Both the position numbers and the translations under genes were made by a program. Shown here one piece after another: positions 12,101 through 22,676 of a stretch of 64,000 nucleotides of DNA. Position 1 is the first letter of the stretch. Each line of letters begins with the position of its first letter. The notes under the pieces are model-generated. The model made no database searches, had not been told where the DNA came from, and saw only the letters and a program-made list of their open reading frames with translations. The DNA comes from Impatiens glandulifera (taxonomy: Eukaryota > Streptophyta > Magnoliopsida > Ericales > Balsaminaceae): positions 79,821,718-79,885,717 of the forward strand of contig NC_061862.1 of NCBI RefSeq assembly GCF_907164915.1, written 5' to 3'.

Positions 12101-14805
12101 GAATAAATCATCATTATTATGCATAAACAAGGATCACAATTGATAGTACAGTAGGAGCTTGTTCCATATTGGTTATTTGAGGGTTTGTCCAAAAAACCTT
12201 GTTTGATGAAAAAATAGGTTATTTGGGTTTTTAATTTATTGAATTACTATAATGCCTTTTGTATTTAAAATTTAAATTTTATAAAGATAAAACGTATTTT
12301 AGTTGATGAAATGAGTGATTTGATAGTTAGAATGATAGTGATGTGATAGAGAGAGTATAGAAAATCGGGTAAATTCCAAAAAAATCTAAAAAATCCCACT
12401 TCAAACTAGCTCAAGGAAAAACCCTCAACGTATTGTTCTAGGACACCTCTAACAGAAAAGATCCAACTCATGTATCGCTTGATTTGAAGAGCAATGCAAA
12501 AGATAATAATATTAAATATTTTAAATTTTAGATAGGCAGAAAGCTGCATCTTTCTTTTGTGAGCTAAAGTTTGCACACATGTAAAACTCAAATTAATCTG
12601 TTGTTACTTGTTAGTCAAACATGAGGTAAGGAGGTAACTAAATGGTCTCTCTATCTCAGGTGTGGTTAACAAACTGAAAACAATAACGTAACATTTTCAG
12701 ATAAAAATAGTCCAAGGACAAAATATGCAGATTAATAACAGGAATCAGTATTATAGTAGCTTACTAGTTTTGGCACCAATACAGCTAGAGTGCTGACTGT
12801 GAAGGATGATAATGCACCAAGACCAACCAATGTATTCATATTTGGAGCACCCTTAATAAGGCTTTTAAGTCCATCAACAATAAGTTGCCGTCCAGGACCA
12901 AGCAATGTAAACAATGATAAGGACATATGAAATCCTGTTGAGTGGAAGGCATGGATCCAAGCTGCTTTAGCTCCAAAAACATGAGAGAAATGACCAAAGA
13001 GACAAACAGCGCACAGAGCCCAGGATACAGCAAGGCCACGACCTAGTGATAGCAGATTCATATCATTAACTTGAAGGTGAAAGTGCCACATTTATGTGAG
13101 AAATGTTAATTGTCTTGCAATAATTAAAGAGAATAGATATGTATTTCATGTATTTAGGATGAAATTATACCACTTTCTTTCAATAGAGTACGCTTTTCAT
13201 CCACTTTCCTTCCAAGTACTTCAAAAAAGTTGTCTTTTGCTGAATCTGAAAACAGAGGGAACAACCAAAGTTGTAAGAAGTGAACAAGTGTACAATGTTA
13301 AGAGCTATGCCATATCCAGATCAGAGGTCCAAAATTTCTTCATTGTTTTCTCATGACTAGAGGTTCTTGAGAGATTGAAAACATTTAAGTTTTAACTGAA
13401 AACTTAATGACCGATACAGCTGTTTCCCTGTTTTGTCTTGATGTGTATTCAGCACACTACTGCCTATGTATATGTATATGAATTCAACAAACTTTTTCTT
13501 TTTGTTGATAATCAACATCTAAACACATAGTTAGGAACTTAGGAGAAAAAAAAGGCAAACATTTGCTTTTTGTTGATAATCAACATCTAAACACATATTT
13601 AGGAACTTAGGAGAAAAAAAAGAAACAGACATGAAAATAATTAGAGTTGACTGATGATGCTTAATATAAAAATATGTATACATTCAAGAAAATTGGCTCT
13701 CCTATGATACCATAAATGCACGAGATACTAATAATGAGTACGGAAACATAAGCACCAAAGCATAAATGCTCACCTCGAAGATTAGACTCAAAGCCACAAC
13801 TAGTTAAATAAGATGCAAGGGACTCTCCTAAGTGCCTTTGCCAATTTGGCTCAACCTTGGCTTCAGAAATAGGCCACACGATTGCTGTTTCTGTGGCAAG
13901 ATTGACACTAGCTGAAGACACTTGTGGCTGTCCAAAAGTTTACAAAATCACAAAACAGATTGAGAAAATAGGATTCATCAAATCATAGAAATAAAATAGA
14001 TGAATGCGCCAGTTTGACCTAAATGCTCAAATAAAACCATTGAAATAACCTGAGAATCCAGTTTAAACACAAAATTTGGAATATGAAATGCATGTTTCAA
14101 TCAATACACATAAACCTGTTGTGCTGCGAATGTGTAAAGTTTAACTTACACATGCTTCAAGTGTCATACTCAGTAAGAAAAGATATAATGTCACACAGAC
14201 AACTCACCTGGCTTTCCAAAATTCTCTTCACACTAGCTGCGCATCCCCCGCATGTCATATCCTGTACAAAAACAATCCAATAACTCATTATAATAAGTAG
14301 ATATTCCACAGAAAGAGAAATAAAGAATGCTTACCTTCACGTCAAGAATGATCACATCAGAGGAGAGAGTAGAGGCTTCTTCAGTCCCTCCAACAACAGA
14401 ACTCTTCGCACCTTCCCCGCCTGATTTAGAATCACCGCCTCCACTACCAGGACGGCCTCCAAATCCCTCTCCGCCATCTCCGCCAGTTGAGGACGTGGAA
14501 ATGAAAGCTGCAGAACGGCGAATAGAATTGAAACGAACTGTATTAAAGCAAGTAGGATGCGAGGAGCAAGGAGGGAACGAGGCGAGTGGTATAGATCGGT
14601 GAAATCCGTTGCTGAAGACTCGTTTGAGCTGAAGAGAAATGAGTCGGCTGCGGAGGCAGTTTCTGGAGTCTAGATGACGATGGAAGCGAGAAATTGATGC
14701 GAAATGTGTGGGAGATAGTGTTTTGCATAAGACGTAGAGAGCTGTGGTAGTTATGGATGGAGTTGAAAGGTCCACCATTGAAGAGAGTTTGGATGAAGGA
14801 ACCAT
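6122..14805 (-). CDS. PAA1: Chloroplast copper-transporting P1B-ATPase PAA1/HMA6
   Basis: Fifteen exons join in frame without a stop: 14805-14335, 14261-14208, 13927-13774, 13245-13174, 13042-12765, 11698-11465, 10932-10834, 10483-10334, 10064-9918, 9646-9596, 9506-9334, 8819-8378, 7693-7490, 6751-6671 and 6376-6122. They give 2865 bases, 954 residues, close to the family length. Residues 1-100 are Ser/Arg-rich like a transit peptide, then comes a Gly-rich linker. The metal-binding site MTCGGC is at 159-164, the actuator TGEP near 443-446, the membrane CPC metal site at 557-559, the phosphorylation site DKTGT at 601-605, HP at 647-648 and GDGIND at 803-808. The family hydrolyses ATP to move Cu(I); PAA1 works in the chloroplast envelope and supplies stromal Cu/Zn superoxide dismutase and plastocyanin. 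The Gly-rich N-terminus and the sequence after the metal-binding domain favour PAA1 over the thylakoid PAA2/HMA8. Confidence 0.95.
11908..12023 (-). mobile_element. tRNA-derived SINE in a PAA1 intron
   Basis: On the minus strand this 116-bp insert has an A-box-like sequence (CGGCTTAAGAG, about 12007-12020), a B box GGTTCGATTCC (11984-11994) and a 3' A-run (the T-run at 11908-11914 on the plus strand). It is flanked by a perfect 31-bp direct repeat (11877-11907 and 12024-12054), the target-site duplication. These are the marks of a Pol III SINE mobilised by LINE machinery. The perfect duplication points to a fairly recent insertion. Confidence 0.82.
12178..12428. mobile_element. MITE-like element in a PAA1 intron
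   Basis: Short inverted ends (TTGAGGGTTTGTCC on the left; the complement of GGAAAAACCCTCAA on the right) enclose about 250 bp of AT-rich, non-coding DNA. Size and ends suggest a MITE. No clear target duplication was seen, so the superfamily is left open. Confidence 0.45.
13498..13622. repeat. 66-bp tandem duplication in a PAA1 intron
   Basis: Two nearly identical copies start at about 13498 and 13564. Each contains TTGTTGATAATCAACATC and ends in an A-run. The stretch lies in the intron between exons 3 and 4 and does not touch a splice site. Confidence 0.85.
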
Positions 14806-15028
14806 AGCTGAATCTAACAGAGCATTGACTCCTCCTCCATTGACGCTCTCTTTAAATTTCCTTTCTCACTGTCACTTGCGCAGACAACTTCTTCTTCTTC
14901 TGCTGTTAACTGAACTGAACCGAACCGTCTCTTCTAACTCTTTATCTCTCCTACTCTTCTCAATTCCCCACCTTTCTTTCAAAGGCGTAGCTTAGGAAGT
15001 AATCGAAAATCATAATAGTAAAATTACT
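14806..15028 (-). promoter_or_regulatory. PAA1 5' leader and proximal promoter
   Basis: The 223 bases between the PAA1 start codon and the MULE contain pyrimidine/purine-rich tracts typical of a plant 5' leader. No clear TATA box is seen. Because the MULE begins at 15029, the original upstream promoter has been separated from the gene by about 7.3 kb, or the core promoter fits in this stretch. Confidence 0.5.
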
Positions 15029-15177
15029 GGGCGAATTTGAGGAAATGACCCAAAAAAGGGGCTAATTATGTTTGGTGCGGGCCACTAATTTTTATAGCGC
15101 TGGTGACCCCCAAACAATTTTCTGCCGAAAATACCCCCGTTGCGTCACGCACCCTCCCGTTGCGTGACGCACCTGAG
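15029..15177 (+). repeat. Left terminal inverted repeat of the MULE
   Basis: The outer 87 bases pair with 22345-22259 with few mismatches and include GGCCACTAATTTTTATAGCG. The inner part (about 15139-15172) has two palindromic blocks, GCGTCACGC and GCGTGACGC, also present in the right repeat. They are plausible transposase-binding sites. Confidence 0.9.
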
Positions 15178-15346
15178 GGCATTGTGAAAAGTCCACAATG
15201 CCCTTACTATATAATAAAAAAAATCTCAGTTCTTTTCATTCTTTCTTTCTTCTTCTCTTTCTTCACTTCCCTTCTCCTCCTTCTCTCTAAAAAACCCAAC
15301 CACCGACCGACGAAGACGACGGCGGAATCCATTCTCTTCCTTCACA

Positions 15347-18307
15347 ATGTCTCTTTCTGCTGCTACAGGTATTCTTCTCCTTCTTCATTTCTCTCTTTCC
15401 ACGCTTTGTTTGTTAGGGTGTAGTGATTAGGGAATGAGTAGGTGGAATGCCACCGTCGCGGCGGAAACTGGGTGCGTAACGCAGTTGCGTCACGTAGTTG
15501 CGTAACGCAGTTGCGTCACGTAGTTGCGTTACGCAGATGCGTAACGCACCCCATACACTTTACTTGCATTTCATTGTTACGGTGTCTCTCGATTGATACT
15601 ATCATTTTTTCAATTGCAGCTGAAGTATTTGCTGACGTATTTGTTGTGTACAATGGAGAGTGGCAAATTGCAGCCAATGGTACCAGGTCTTTCTCTGCAC
15701 AATCATGCAAAACCATGGATATACCTCAATGTACTACATTTGCTGAATTAGTTGATACAATCTATGAGACGATTAACGTGCAAAAGTCTGCATATGATTT
15801 AGTGATTAAAGTCATGTATGATCCTTCTGCAAAACTTCCCCCTGTTGTTATTGAGGGAGATAAAGATGTGGGCATGTATTTATCACGGTTGATATGGGGT
15901 CGAAGTTCGTCATCTTCGTCACCACTTTGTGTCTCATTAGTAGAGAAGTACCCAAGTCAAGATACTACACTACCAATCATTACTCAAAAAACTATACCCG
16001 GCGTTGTTTCTCGAGTTGTTTCTCAACAGATTTTATTTGAAAGTGATAATGAAGGAGGAGGAGTAGAAGATGAACGGGCTCATCATGAACTGATTAATCA
16101 TGAACGCGTTATTGACTTTAATTACGAACGGGTTAGTGATTTCCAAGCTACTACTAGTCCTGCATCAGCAGTTGCACGCACGCCGCACCGGTCAATACCT
16201 ACACCAATGGGTACACCATCTAGTGCAAGAGCGTCAATGGGTACACCATCTAGTGCAAGAGCGTCAATGGGTACACCATCTAGTGCAAGAGCGTCAATGG
16301 GTACACCATCGACAGACCCTACAGACGTATCACCGACAGACCCTTCATTTGCATTGGCGTTAACTAGTGAAACCGTATTGGAAGTCGGTACGTTATTTGA
16401 TACTAAAAAAGAACTTCAACTGACGCTATATAAATATGCGATGACTTATCATTTTGAATTCAAAGTGAAAAAGTCTCGAAAACATCTTTGGTATGTGAAA
16501 TGTATGGATGAGACATGTAAGTGGAGCTTACGTGCTGTGAAAGGTAAGTTTTCCGAGATGTTTGAGATTCGGAAATTCAATCGACAACACTCATGCTCAG
16601 TTTTGTCGAGGCCGGAAAAAAAATGCAAACACCGGCATGGGTTATTGGGCAGTGCATGAAGGGTAAGTACATGGACCATCACCATAACCACTTGCCTAAA
16701 AAAATAATTGAAGACATGCAGTCAGCTTATGGGATGTTTTTGACTTATAATAAGGCTTGGAGGGCAAGGGAAACGACTTTAACGGCGGTGCGAGGAACGG
16801 TAGAGGATTCCTATGAAAAATTGCCTTCATACCTATACATGTTAGAGAAGAATAATCCGGGTACCATAACAGATATTCAGACAGACGAGCACGACCACTT
16901 CAAATATATGTTCATGTCTCTAGGCCTCTCAATTAGGGGTTTCAAAGCCTTTTGTCGTCCCGTATTGTGTGTTGATGCAAGTTTTCTCAAGCACAAGGTG
17001 GGAGGTCAACTATTGGTGGCTGTTGCATTGGATGCCAATGAGCAACTATATCCTGTTGCATTCGGCGTTGTTGATTCAGAGAATAATAACCCGTGGACTT
17101 ATTTTATGCAAAAACTTAGAGAAGCAATTGGATTAGTTGATGATCTCGTCTTCGTATCTGATAGACACCCAAGTATAGCCAATGCCTTGTGTGCTGTTTT
17201 TCCAGAAGCAGACCACGGTGCGTGCACATATCACATAAAGATGAATATTAATGCCAAATTCAAAACTGATAATTGTCATGTCGAGTTTGATTTGGCTTCT
17301 CGTGCGTACACTATCCCCCAATTTAATCGGTTTTTTGACAAGATCAGGGTTAAAGATCATAGGATTGCTGCCTATTTGGAAGAGATTGGGTTTCAAAGAT
17401 GGAGTAGAGCATATTTCCCCGGTAAGCGATACAATCAACTCACAAGCAATTATGCAGAGAGTTTGAATAGTCAGTGCAGGGAAGCCAGAAAGTATCCAAT
17501 TTCAGCAATGCTTGAGTCTTTAAGAACAACATTACAAGGGTGGTTTAATGATAGAAGAGAAAAAGCGTCCAACCACCAAGAATTTTTATCTCCAACGTAT
17601 GAAAAGTTATTATGTGATGGTTTTGAGAAAGCAAGATTCTATACCGTATCATCCCTTAACCGATTTGAGTTGTATGTGCATGATAATGAGGCACATTATA
17701 AAGTCAATTTGAAGGACAAGGACTGCACTTGTAGGGTATTTGAAGTCTCCGGTCTTCCTTGTACACATGCACTGGCTGCTGCCCGTCACAGGAATGTGGT
17801 TCCTTACGACTTATGCTCAAGGTATTTAATCGTTTTGAACCTATTTATTTAACCTATTTTTAATCGTTTTATTTTCCTTCTCATAGGTATTATACAACTG
17901 TATCTTGGTTGAATGCATATGCGGAGACATGTTATCCGGTTGGTGATGAAGAGAATTGGGATCTTCCCGATATTATCAAACAACGCGTGTGTCTAAAACC
18001 ACCTGTGAAGGTTAAGAAAGGTCGGCCACAAACTAAACGTAGGACATCCCAAGGTGAGGTCCGTAAGGTCCCGAGACGATGCAGTTCATGTGCAGGTCTA
18101 GGACATAATAGAGCAACATGCAAAGCAGTGATGCCTGCACCGTCTACCGCAAGAGCAAGAGCATCATCTCAGCAGCATGAGCCCTCATCATCTCAGCAGC
18201 ATGTGCCCTCATCATCTCAGCAGAATGAGCCATCATCATCTCAACTGTACGAACCCTCATCTCAGCTCTACGAGCCATCATCTCAATCTTACGAGCCATT
18301 AGCTTAG
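15347..18307 (+). CDS. mudrA: MuDR-type MULE transposase (mudrA), one homopolymer frameshift
   Basis: The best model is exon 1 15347-15368, exon 2 15620-17821 and exon 3 17887-18307, with clean GT-AG junctions. The N-terminus then reads MSLSAATAEVFADVFVVYNG. The spliced length is 2645 bases; one extra A in the run of eight at 16616-16623 restores a single frame of 881 codons. Domains in order: N-terminal region, a MGTPSSARAS repeat, a zinc-binding MuDR DNA-binding domain ending near 16600, the MULE DDE transposase, a SWIM zinc finger (CTCRVF...CTHAL, about 17726-17780) and a CCHC knuckle CSSCAGLGHNRATC (about 18080-18121). In the DDE domain, VDASF is near 16970, SDRHPSI near 17156 and NYAESLN near 17447. 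The C-tail is rich in Ser-Gln-Gln/Glu-Pro. The enzyme would cut and join the MULE ends. Whether the frameshift is real or a read error is undecided. Confidence 0.9.
16205..16310 (+). repeat. 30-bp minisatellite inside mudrA
   Basis: Three and a half in-frame copies of a 30-bp unit encode MGTPSSARAS. The copies are almost identical, so the expansion is recent. The repeat lies in a linker before the zinc-binding DNA-binding domain. Confidence 0.92.
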
Positions 18308-18535
18308 AATGAACTTGTTAGTGTTGTGTTGTGGTGTTAATGTTGTTTTTGTAGACTTATTACCAAATGTCTTGTGTGGAGGTGTTAATGTTGTTTTTGC
18401 ATCAAGGATTCAAGGATTCAGTAAAGTGTATTGTATTGTAACAAAGATTCATTGAATGTTGTTTTATGGTGTTTTTGTAGTTTTCTGGTGAATGTAATAC
18501 AGGGACAGGGTTTTTGTACCAAGTGTTTTTGTAGA

Positions 18536-18638
18536 CGCAGCTGCTTGACGCAGCTGCTTGACGCAGCTGCTTGACGCAGCTGCTTGACGCAGCTGCTTGA
18601 CGAAACTGCTTGACGCAGCTGCTTGACGCAGCTGCTTG
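18536..18638. repeat. 13-bp TTGACGCAGCTGC tandem array in the MULE
   Basis: Eight head-to-tail copies of GACGCAGCTGCTT (one variant) lie in the spacer between the two converging MULE genes. Related TGACGCA/GCGTCA motifs recur at 15475-15551, 19704-19741, 21243-21285 and 21740-21815 and inside both terminal repeats. Confidence 0.9.
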
Positions 18639-18835
18639 ATGAAACATGGTTTACATTAGTGCAGAACCTATTACATTAGACATGGTTTATATAACTGTGT
18701 ACTTCAGGCATTAAATTAATTACAATAACATATATATCATTAAAAACATTTGATATCATTAAATCAATCATATTACAAAGGTTTGAGATTAACATTACAA
18801 AAATTTGATATCAGTACAAAAGTTTCATAAATAAC

Positions 18836-21137
18836 CTATGGATCTACAAGTCCATGAAATAACCTCACTGCCCACTTTTCTCTCCAAGCTTTCATCTCAT
18901 TTGAGGTCACTTCTGCTAGATTCAGACCTGCAGTCAAGTACTCAATATACATTAGTACAAATACACCACAATCTCCACTCTTAGTTGCTTTGGGAACTTC
19001 TGACTCTGGAAGTCTTGTGTATGGCAAAACGGAATCAGGGTTGAGCAGAAGAAATCTTTGTTTATCTTCAAGAGGCAATGCCTTGTCAAATATAACCGGA
19101 ATCATTTGGCACATCGGTAGCACAAACTCATCAAGATTAGCATAACATCCAGGATCGCAGTCATATACGTCTACGCGCCATTGCTGTAGACGGACAACAC
19201 AAAGTATCCAGTGGACGTCTTTGATGTTCAAAGGAATATATATATCATCGCATACTTTCCAACTATTCCTATAGTTGCTTTCATCGCCCAAGAAGTATTC
19301 GAAAAAGTTTTCAATGTCAAACTCAATACGACTTTTCTTAAACGCAGCGTACTCAGCAGTGAACCTGGTGTGGAGCCAACAATCTCCAATAAAGAAGTTC
19401 TTCTTATATGTCTTTGGATATACCCAAGCTCTTCTTCTCAGAATGAAGCAACCTGCATCGATTTCCTACACAAGAGAAAAACATTCTCCTTTTGCTCCTC
19501 TTCTTCATCGAGAATGTCATTCAGACCAATGTCATTCTGCTTTTCTTCCTCTTCTTCGTCAAGAATGTCATTCTGCTTTTCTTCCTCTTCTTCCTCACGA
19601 ATGTCATTCTGCTTTTCTTCCTCTTCTTCGTCACGAATGTCATTCAGACCGATGTCATTCTCCTTCTGCTCCTGCTACAAAAGTGAAAAGAATTTATATA
19701 CAGGATGCGTCAAGCAGCTGCGTCAAGCAGCTGCATCAAGACATTAAAAAACAGAAAGCTCTAACAGAATTACCTGGTTGGTGACATGGCTGGCGAACTG
19801 GTTGCTTAGACTGAGAATCATCTTTTCAAACCTCGTAAAGTAGTTTTGTTGATTCAATTTGATGTCTCTTATGTCTCTCTTGATCTCTTCGACATCTTTC
19901 TTTATCTCTTCGACATCCTTCTTTATCACTTCGGCATCCTTTATCTGAACATGAGATGCCGGTGCCGGTTCACGTGTAGGTGATGATGGAGGTGTTGAAG
20001 TTGCGGATGGGGGACTCATGTTACGCAGGCTACGACGCTTGATGGCTGCTTTGCTGGGGGGGGGGATATATCATCATATTCAACATTCCTCTTCCTCTTG
20101 GAAGGTTGGACAGTAGTAGGTTCTTCATCAACATCTTCATCATCATCATCTTCAGCAACATCTTCATCAGCCTTTCTCTTTTTTCCCCCATCAGTAACTC
20201 CCTCAAACAAATCATCGTATGAATTGTTAATGTGTTCAAAATCCTCCCCACTTTACAAACTCGTCTCCTCGGAGGACTCTTCCATCTTAGAAAACATAGC
20301 GCTGTTAAAGGCAGATTGCATCTCTTGAAATGTATTCTTCCTTTTGGATTGATACAACAGTATCCTTGGGCGAAAAGGGCCATCAACGTCTTTCCTTGTG
20401 GCGAATTTAGGGACCAAGTTTTGAATGATCTCATAGCTCCACACTTGTAGTGCTAGTACAAACCCATACACGTTATAAGCAAAAGAATTAGTAACTCCAC
20501 TCCCTTTCCTGGACATATATACGGACCTGTGGTGTTTCATGTCCTGGTCAAGACCCCTCATGGTGAATCTAAAGGACACCTTCCCCCATGGAAATCGGAG
20601 GAAATCTTCAACATCTTCAACCATATGGATGATTTTGAGATTTAAAAGCCGTTTTAGGTCATATGAGAAGAGGTACTGGTTAATCAAGCAAATCAACCCG
20701 ATCTTCCATGCGTCTTCCTTATCGGTGCATTTCATGAAAATAGATTCCAAATCCATCATTCGAATTGACGTATTCCTTTTGAAATATTTTATCAGCAAGG
20801 GTGGACAACCTCGGCATTCATCTTTGTATTTAGGCAATCTGTCGAAGTTGAGGCCTGTAATCAATGCGTACTCTTTCAGACCAAAAGTATATTCCTCCCC
20901 ATTGAAGTTGAAAATCATCCTATTCAAATTGGCCTTCACCTTCCGAACCAGCAACTGATGTAAAATAGTCCCTGAGAACAACAAGTCTGGGACTCCTCTC
21001 AATAAATACTGAAATTGGGAATTTAGAGCCCTCTCCATAAGACCCAGCGCTTCAAACCTATCAGATACTTTTTTCAAGGCTAGGACAGATTTCAATGAAA
21101 TCCTACCAGGAAAATCATAAACCGTGAAGTCTGCCAT
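18836..21137 (-). pseudogene. DUF1985 plus Ulp1 (C48) protease-like protein of the MULE
   Basis: The N-terminus starts at 21137 (MADFTVYDFPG) and runs through a DUF1985-type domain to about 20260. A Lys-rich acidic linker (about 20210-20016), a coiled-coil-like Lys/Asp segment (19980-19800) and an exon with four acidic EEEEEKQNDI units (about 19677-19485) follow. The last exon (about 19455-18836) is an Ulp1 catalytic domain: DVHWILC holds the His, VYDCDPG the Asp and SGDCGVFVLMYIEYL the Cys. Ulp1 enzymes remove SUMO; copies in plant MULEs have unproven roles. Two breaks are visible: a TAA stop near 20262-20264, where a related copy at 21990 has no stop, and a frame change at the G-run near 20056-20066. 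The triad is intact, so function could have been lost recently, or the breaks could be sequencing errors. Confidence 0.82.
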
Positions 21138-22199
21138 CTACAAAAGGGAAAAGAAAAACAACAATGTTTGTGAAAACATTTCACAACAAATATAAACAAA
21201 CGAGAAGAAAAGCAACCGTCAAAATAGCTAGAAACAACTGTCAGATGCGTCAAGTAGCTGTTTGACGCCGCTGCTTGACGCAACCCAACCCATAAACCGT
21301 GCATGAACCATTTGAAATCAAGAAGCATCCTACCCTAATTCCTAACATAAAACATGCATGAACCGTTTGAAAGCAGGAAGCAACCTACCCTAAAACCCTA
21401 ACATAAAACATGCATGAACTATTTGAAAGCAAGAAGCAACCCTAAAAACATAACATAAAACATGCATGAACCATTTGCAAGCATGAAGCAACCCTAAACC
21501 CTAACATAAACCATGAATGAACCATTTGCAAACAAGAAGCAACCAACCCTAAAACCTAACATGAACATAAACAAACATAACTAAAACTAACCTCATGAAG
21601 TCAATGAATGAACGAGAAGATGAAGACGAAGACGAGCAGGAAGAGACGTCGAGGCAGGTGCGTCGTCGGGTGCGAGAGAGAGAGAGAGCATGAATAGTGG
21701 TCGAGGCTTATTTGAGTTTTTATATAAAATAAAAATAAATGTGACGCATCGTATCCTACTTGACGCATCTGAGTTGACGCATCCATGTTGACGCATCCTA
21801 CGTGACGCATCCTACCAAACAAACAACCTGCATTCAACGAATCAGCGAATCAATGAGGAACGTTATGTAAATGAAATATACACGAACTGAATAGGAAATC
21901 GAAACAAACAATAACGAAATAAACACAAAATATAGTGGAATGGTCGAATGAAATGTCAATTTGTTCGAAATCCTCAGCGCTGTGCAAACTCGTCTCCATT
22001 GGATGTTCTTCGAAGCTATAGGCCGTTGAATATGTTGCCATGGTCGACGGTGCCTCTTCGATTCGTTCTTCATCGTTGAAAAAGAAGAGAAAATCTTCTC
22101 CGCCACCATTAGAGTTTCACGGCGGAGAAGACGGGAAGAAAGGGGCTGGATGAGAGAGAAACTGAAACGAAAATGAAAAAAATTAAGTCTTTATAGGGT
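21138..22199. repeat. MULE subterminal region with 62-bp repeats and a gene fragment
   Basis: At 21300-21567 about five copies of a 62-bp unit (AACATAAAACATGCATGAAC) are arranged in tandem. At 21740-21815 five TTGACGCATCC-type units follow. At 21950-22030 (minus strand) there is a degenerate copy of the end of the DUF1985 exon, sharing ETSL and AEDFEQI-like sequence with the gene at about 20210-20300. No intact gene is present. The stretch probably acts as promoter and leader of the Ulp1-like gene and as subterminal binding region. Confidence 0.65.
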
Positions 22200-22345
22200 T
22201 CAGGGTGCGTCACGCACCTGGAGGGTGCGTGACGCATGTGTAAAATGGTCATTAAAAAATTTGGGGGTCACCAGCGCTATAAAAATTAGTGGCCCGCACC
22301 ATCGGCTATTTGGCCCTATTTTGGGGTCATTTCCTCAAATTTCCC
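22200..22345 (-). repeat. Right terminal inverted repeat of the MULE
   Basis: This is the counterpart of the left repeat. The outer part matches 15029-15115 in reverse complement and the inner part again carries GCGTCACGC and GCGTGACGC. Between the two matching blocks the arms differ by a short unaligned stretch. Confidence 0.9.
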
Positions 22346-22676
22346 AATTACTTTTATCAAATCTTAATTCTAATTTTATTTTTGTCTACCCTTATGTTAC
22401 TATGCACACAAACATAGATTAAAACAAAATAAATTTAAAATGATAGGAGGATATCTATACATATATAATAATGTTTAAAAAAATGATGGGAGGTACCTTC
22501 CACGCGCTCACCACAGTGCTTCGGTTTTTTTTCTGAATCTCGCGGGTCGTGGAGCTCCATTATCATTTTAGTATAAATATAATTATTTGTTTTTTTCTCT
22601 GCCTGTTTCTTGGGTTAGGGTTAATTTTCAGAGGGAAGAAAACGGCAACCATCCTCAAGGAGAAGCCGACTACAGA

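Larger units (their letters stand above)
15029..22345. mobile_element. Complete MULE carrying mudrA and an Ulp1-like gene
   Basis: The 7317-bp element begins GGGCGAATTTGAGGAAATGA and ends with its near-complement. The terminal inverted repeats match closely over about 87 bp and then share a GCGTCACGC-containing block, for about 150 bp in all. A 7-bp direct repeat AATTACT (15022-15028 and 22346-22352) abuts both ends. That is a little shorter than the usual 8-11 bp of MULEs. Inside are a mudrA transposase gene (+) and a DUF1985/Ulp1-like gene (-), converging on a spacer at 18308-18835. This two-gene layout is known from Ulp1-carrying plant MULEs (Kaonashi type). Confidence 0.92.

Noticed and set aside
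14327..14602. Pro/Ser-rich plus-strand frame opposite PAA1 exon 1
   Set aside because: Mirror of the Gly/Ser-rich linker and transit peptide of PAA1; no independent support.
19211..19784. Ser/Cys-rich plus-strand frames around 19.2-19.8 kb
   Set aside because: Antisense to the acidic repeats of the Ulp1-like gene.
15475..21815. Short direct repeats with regular spacing that might suggest a CRISPR-like array
   Set aside because: Units are adjacent or irregular, spacers are not unique sequences of constant length, and the context is a plant MULE.
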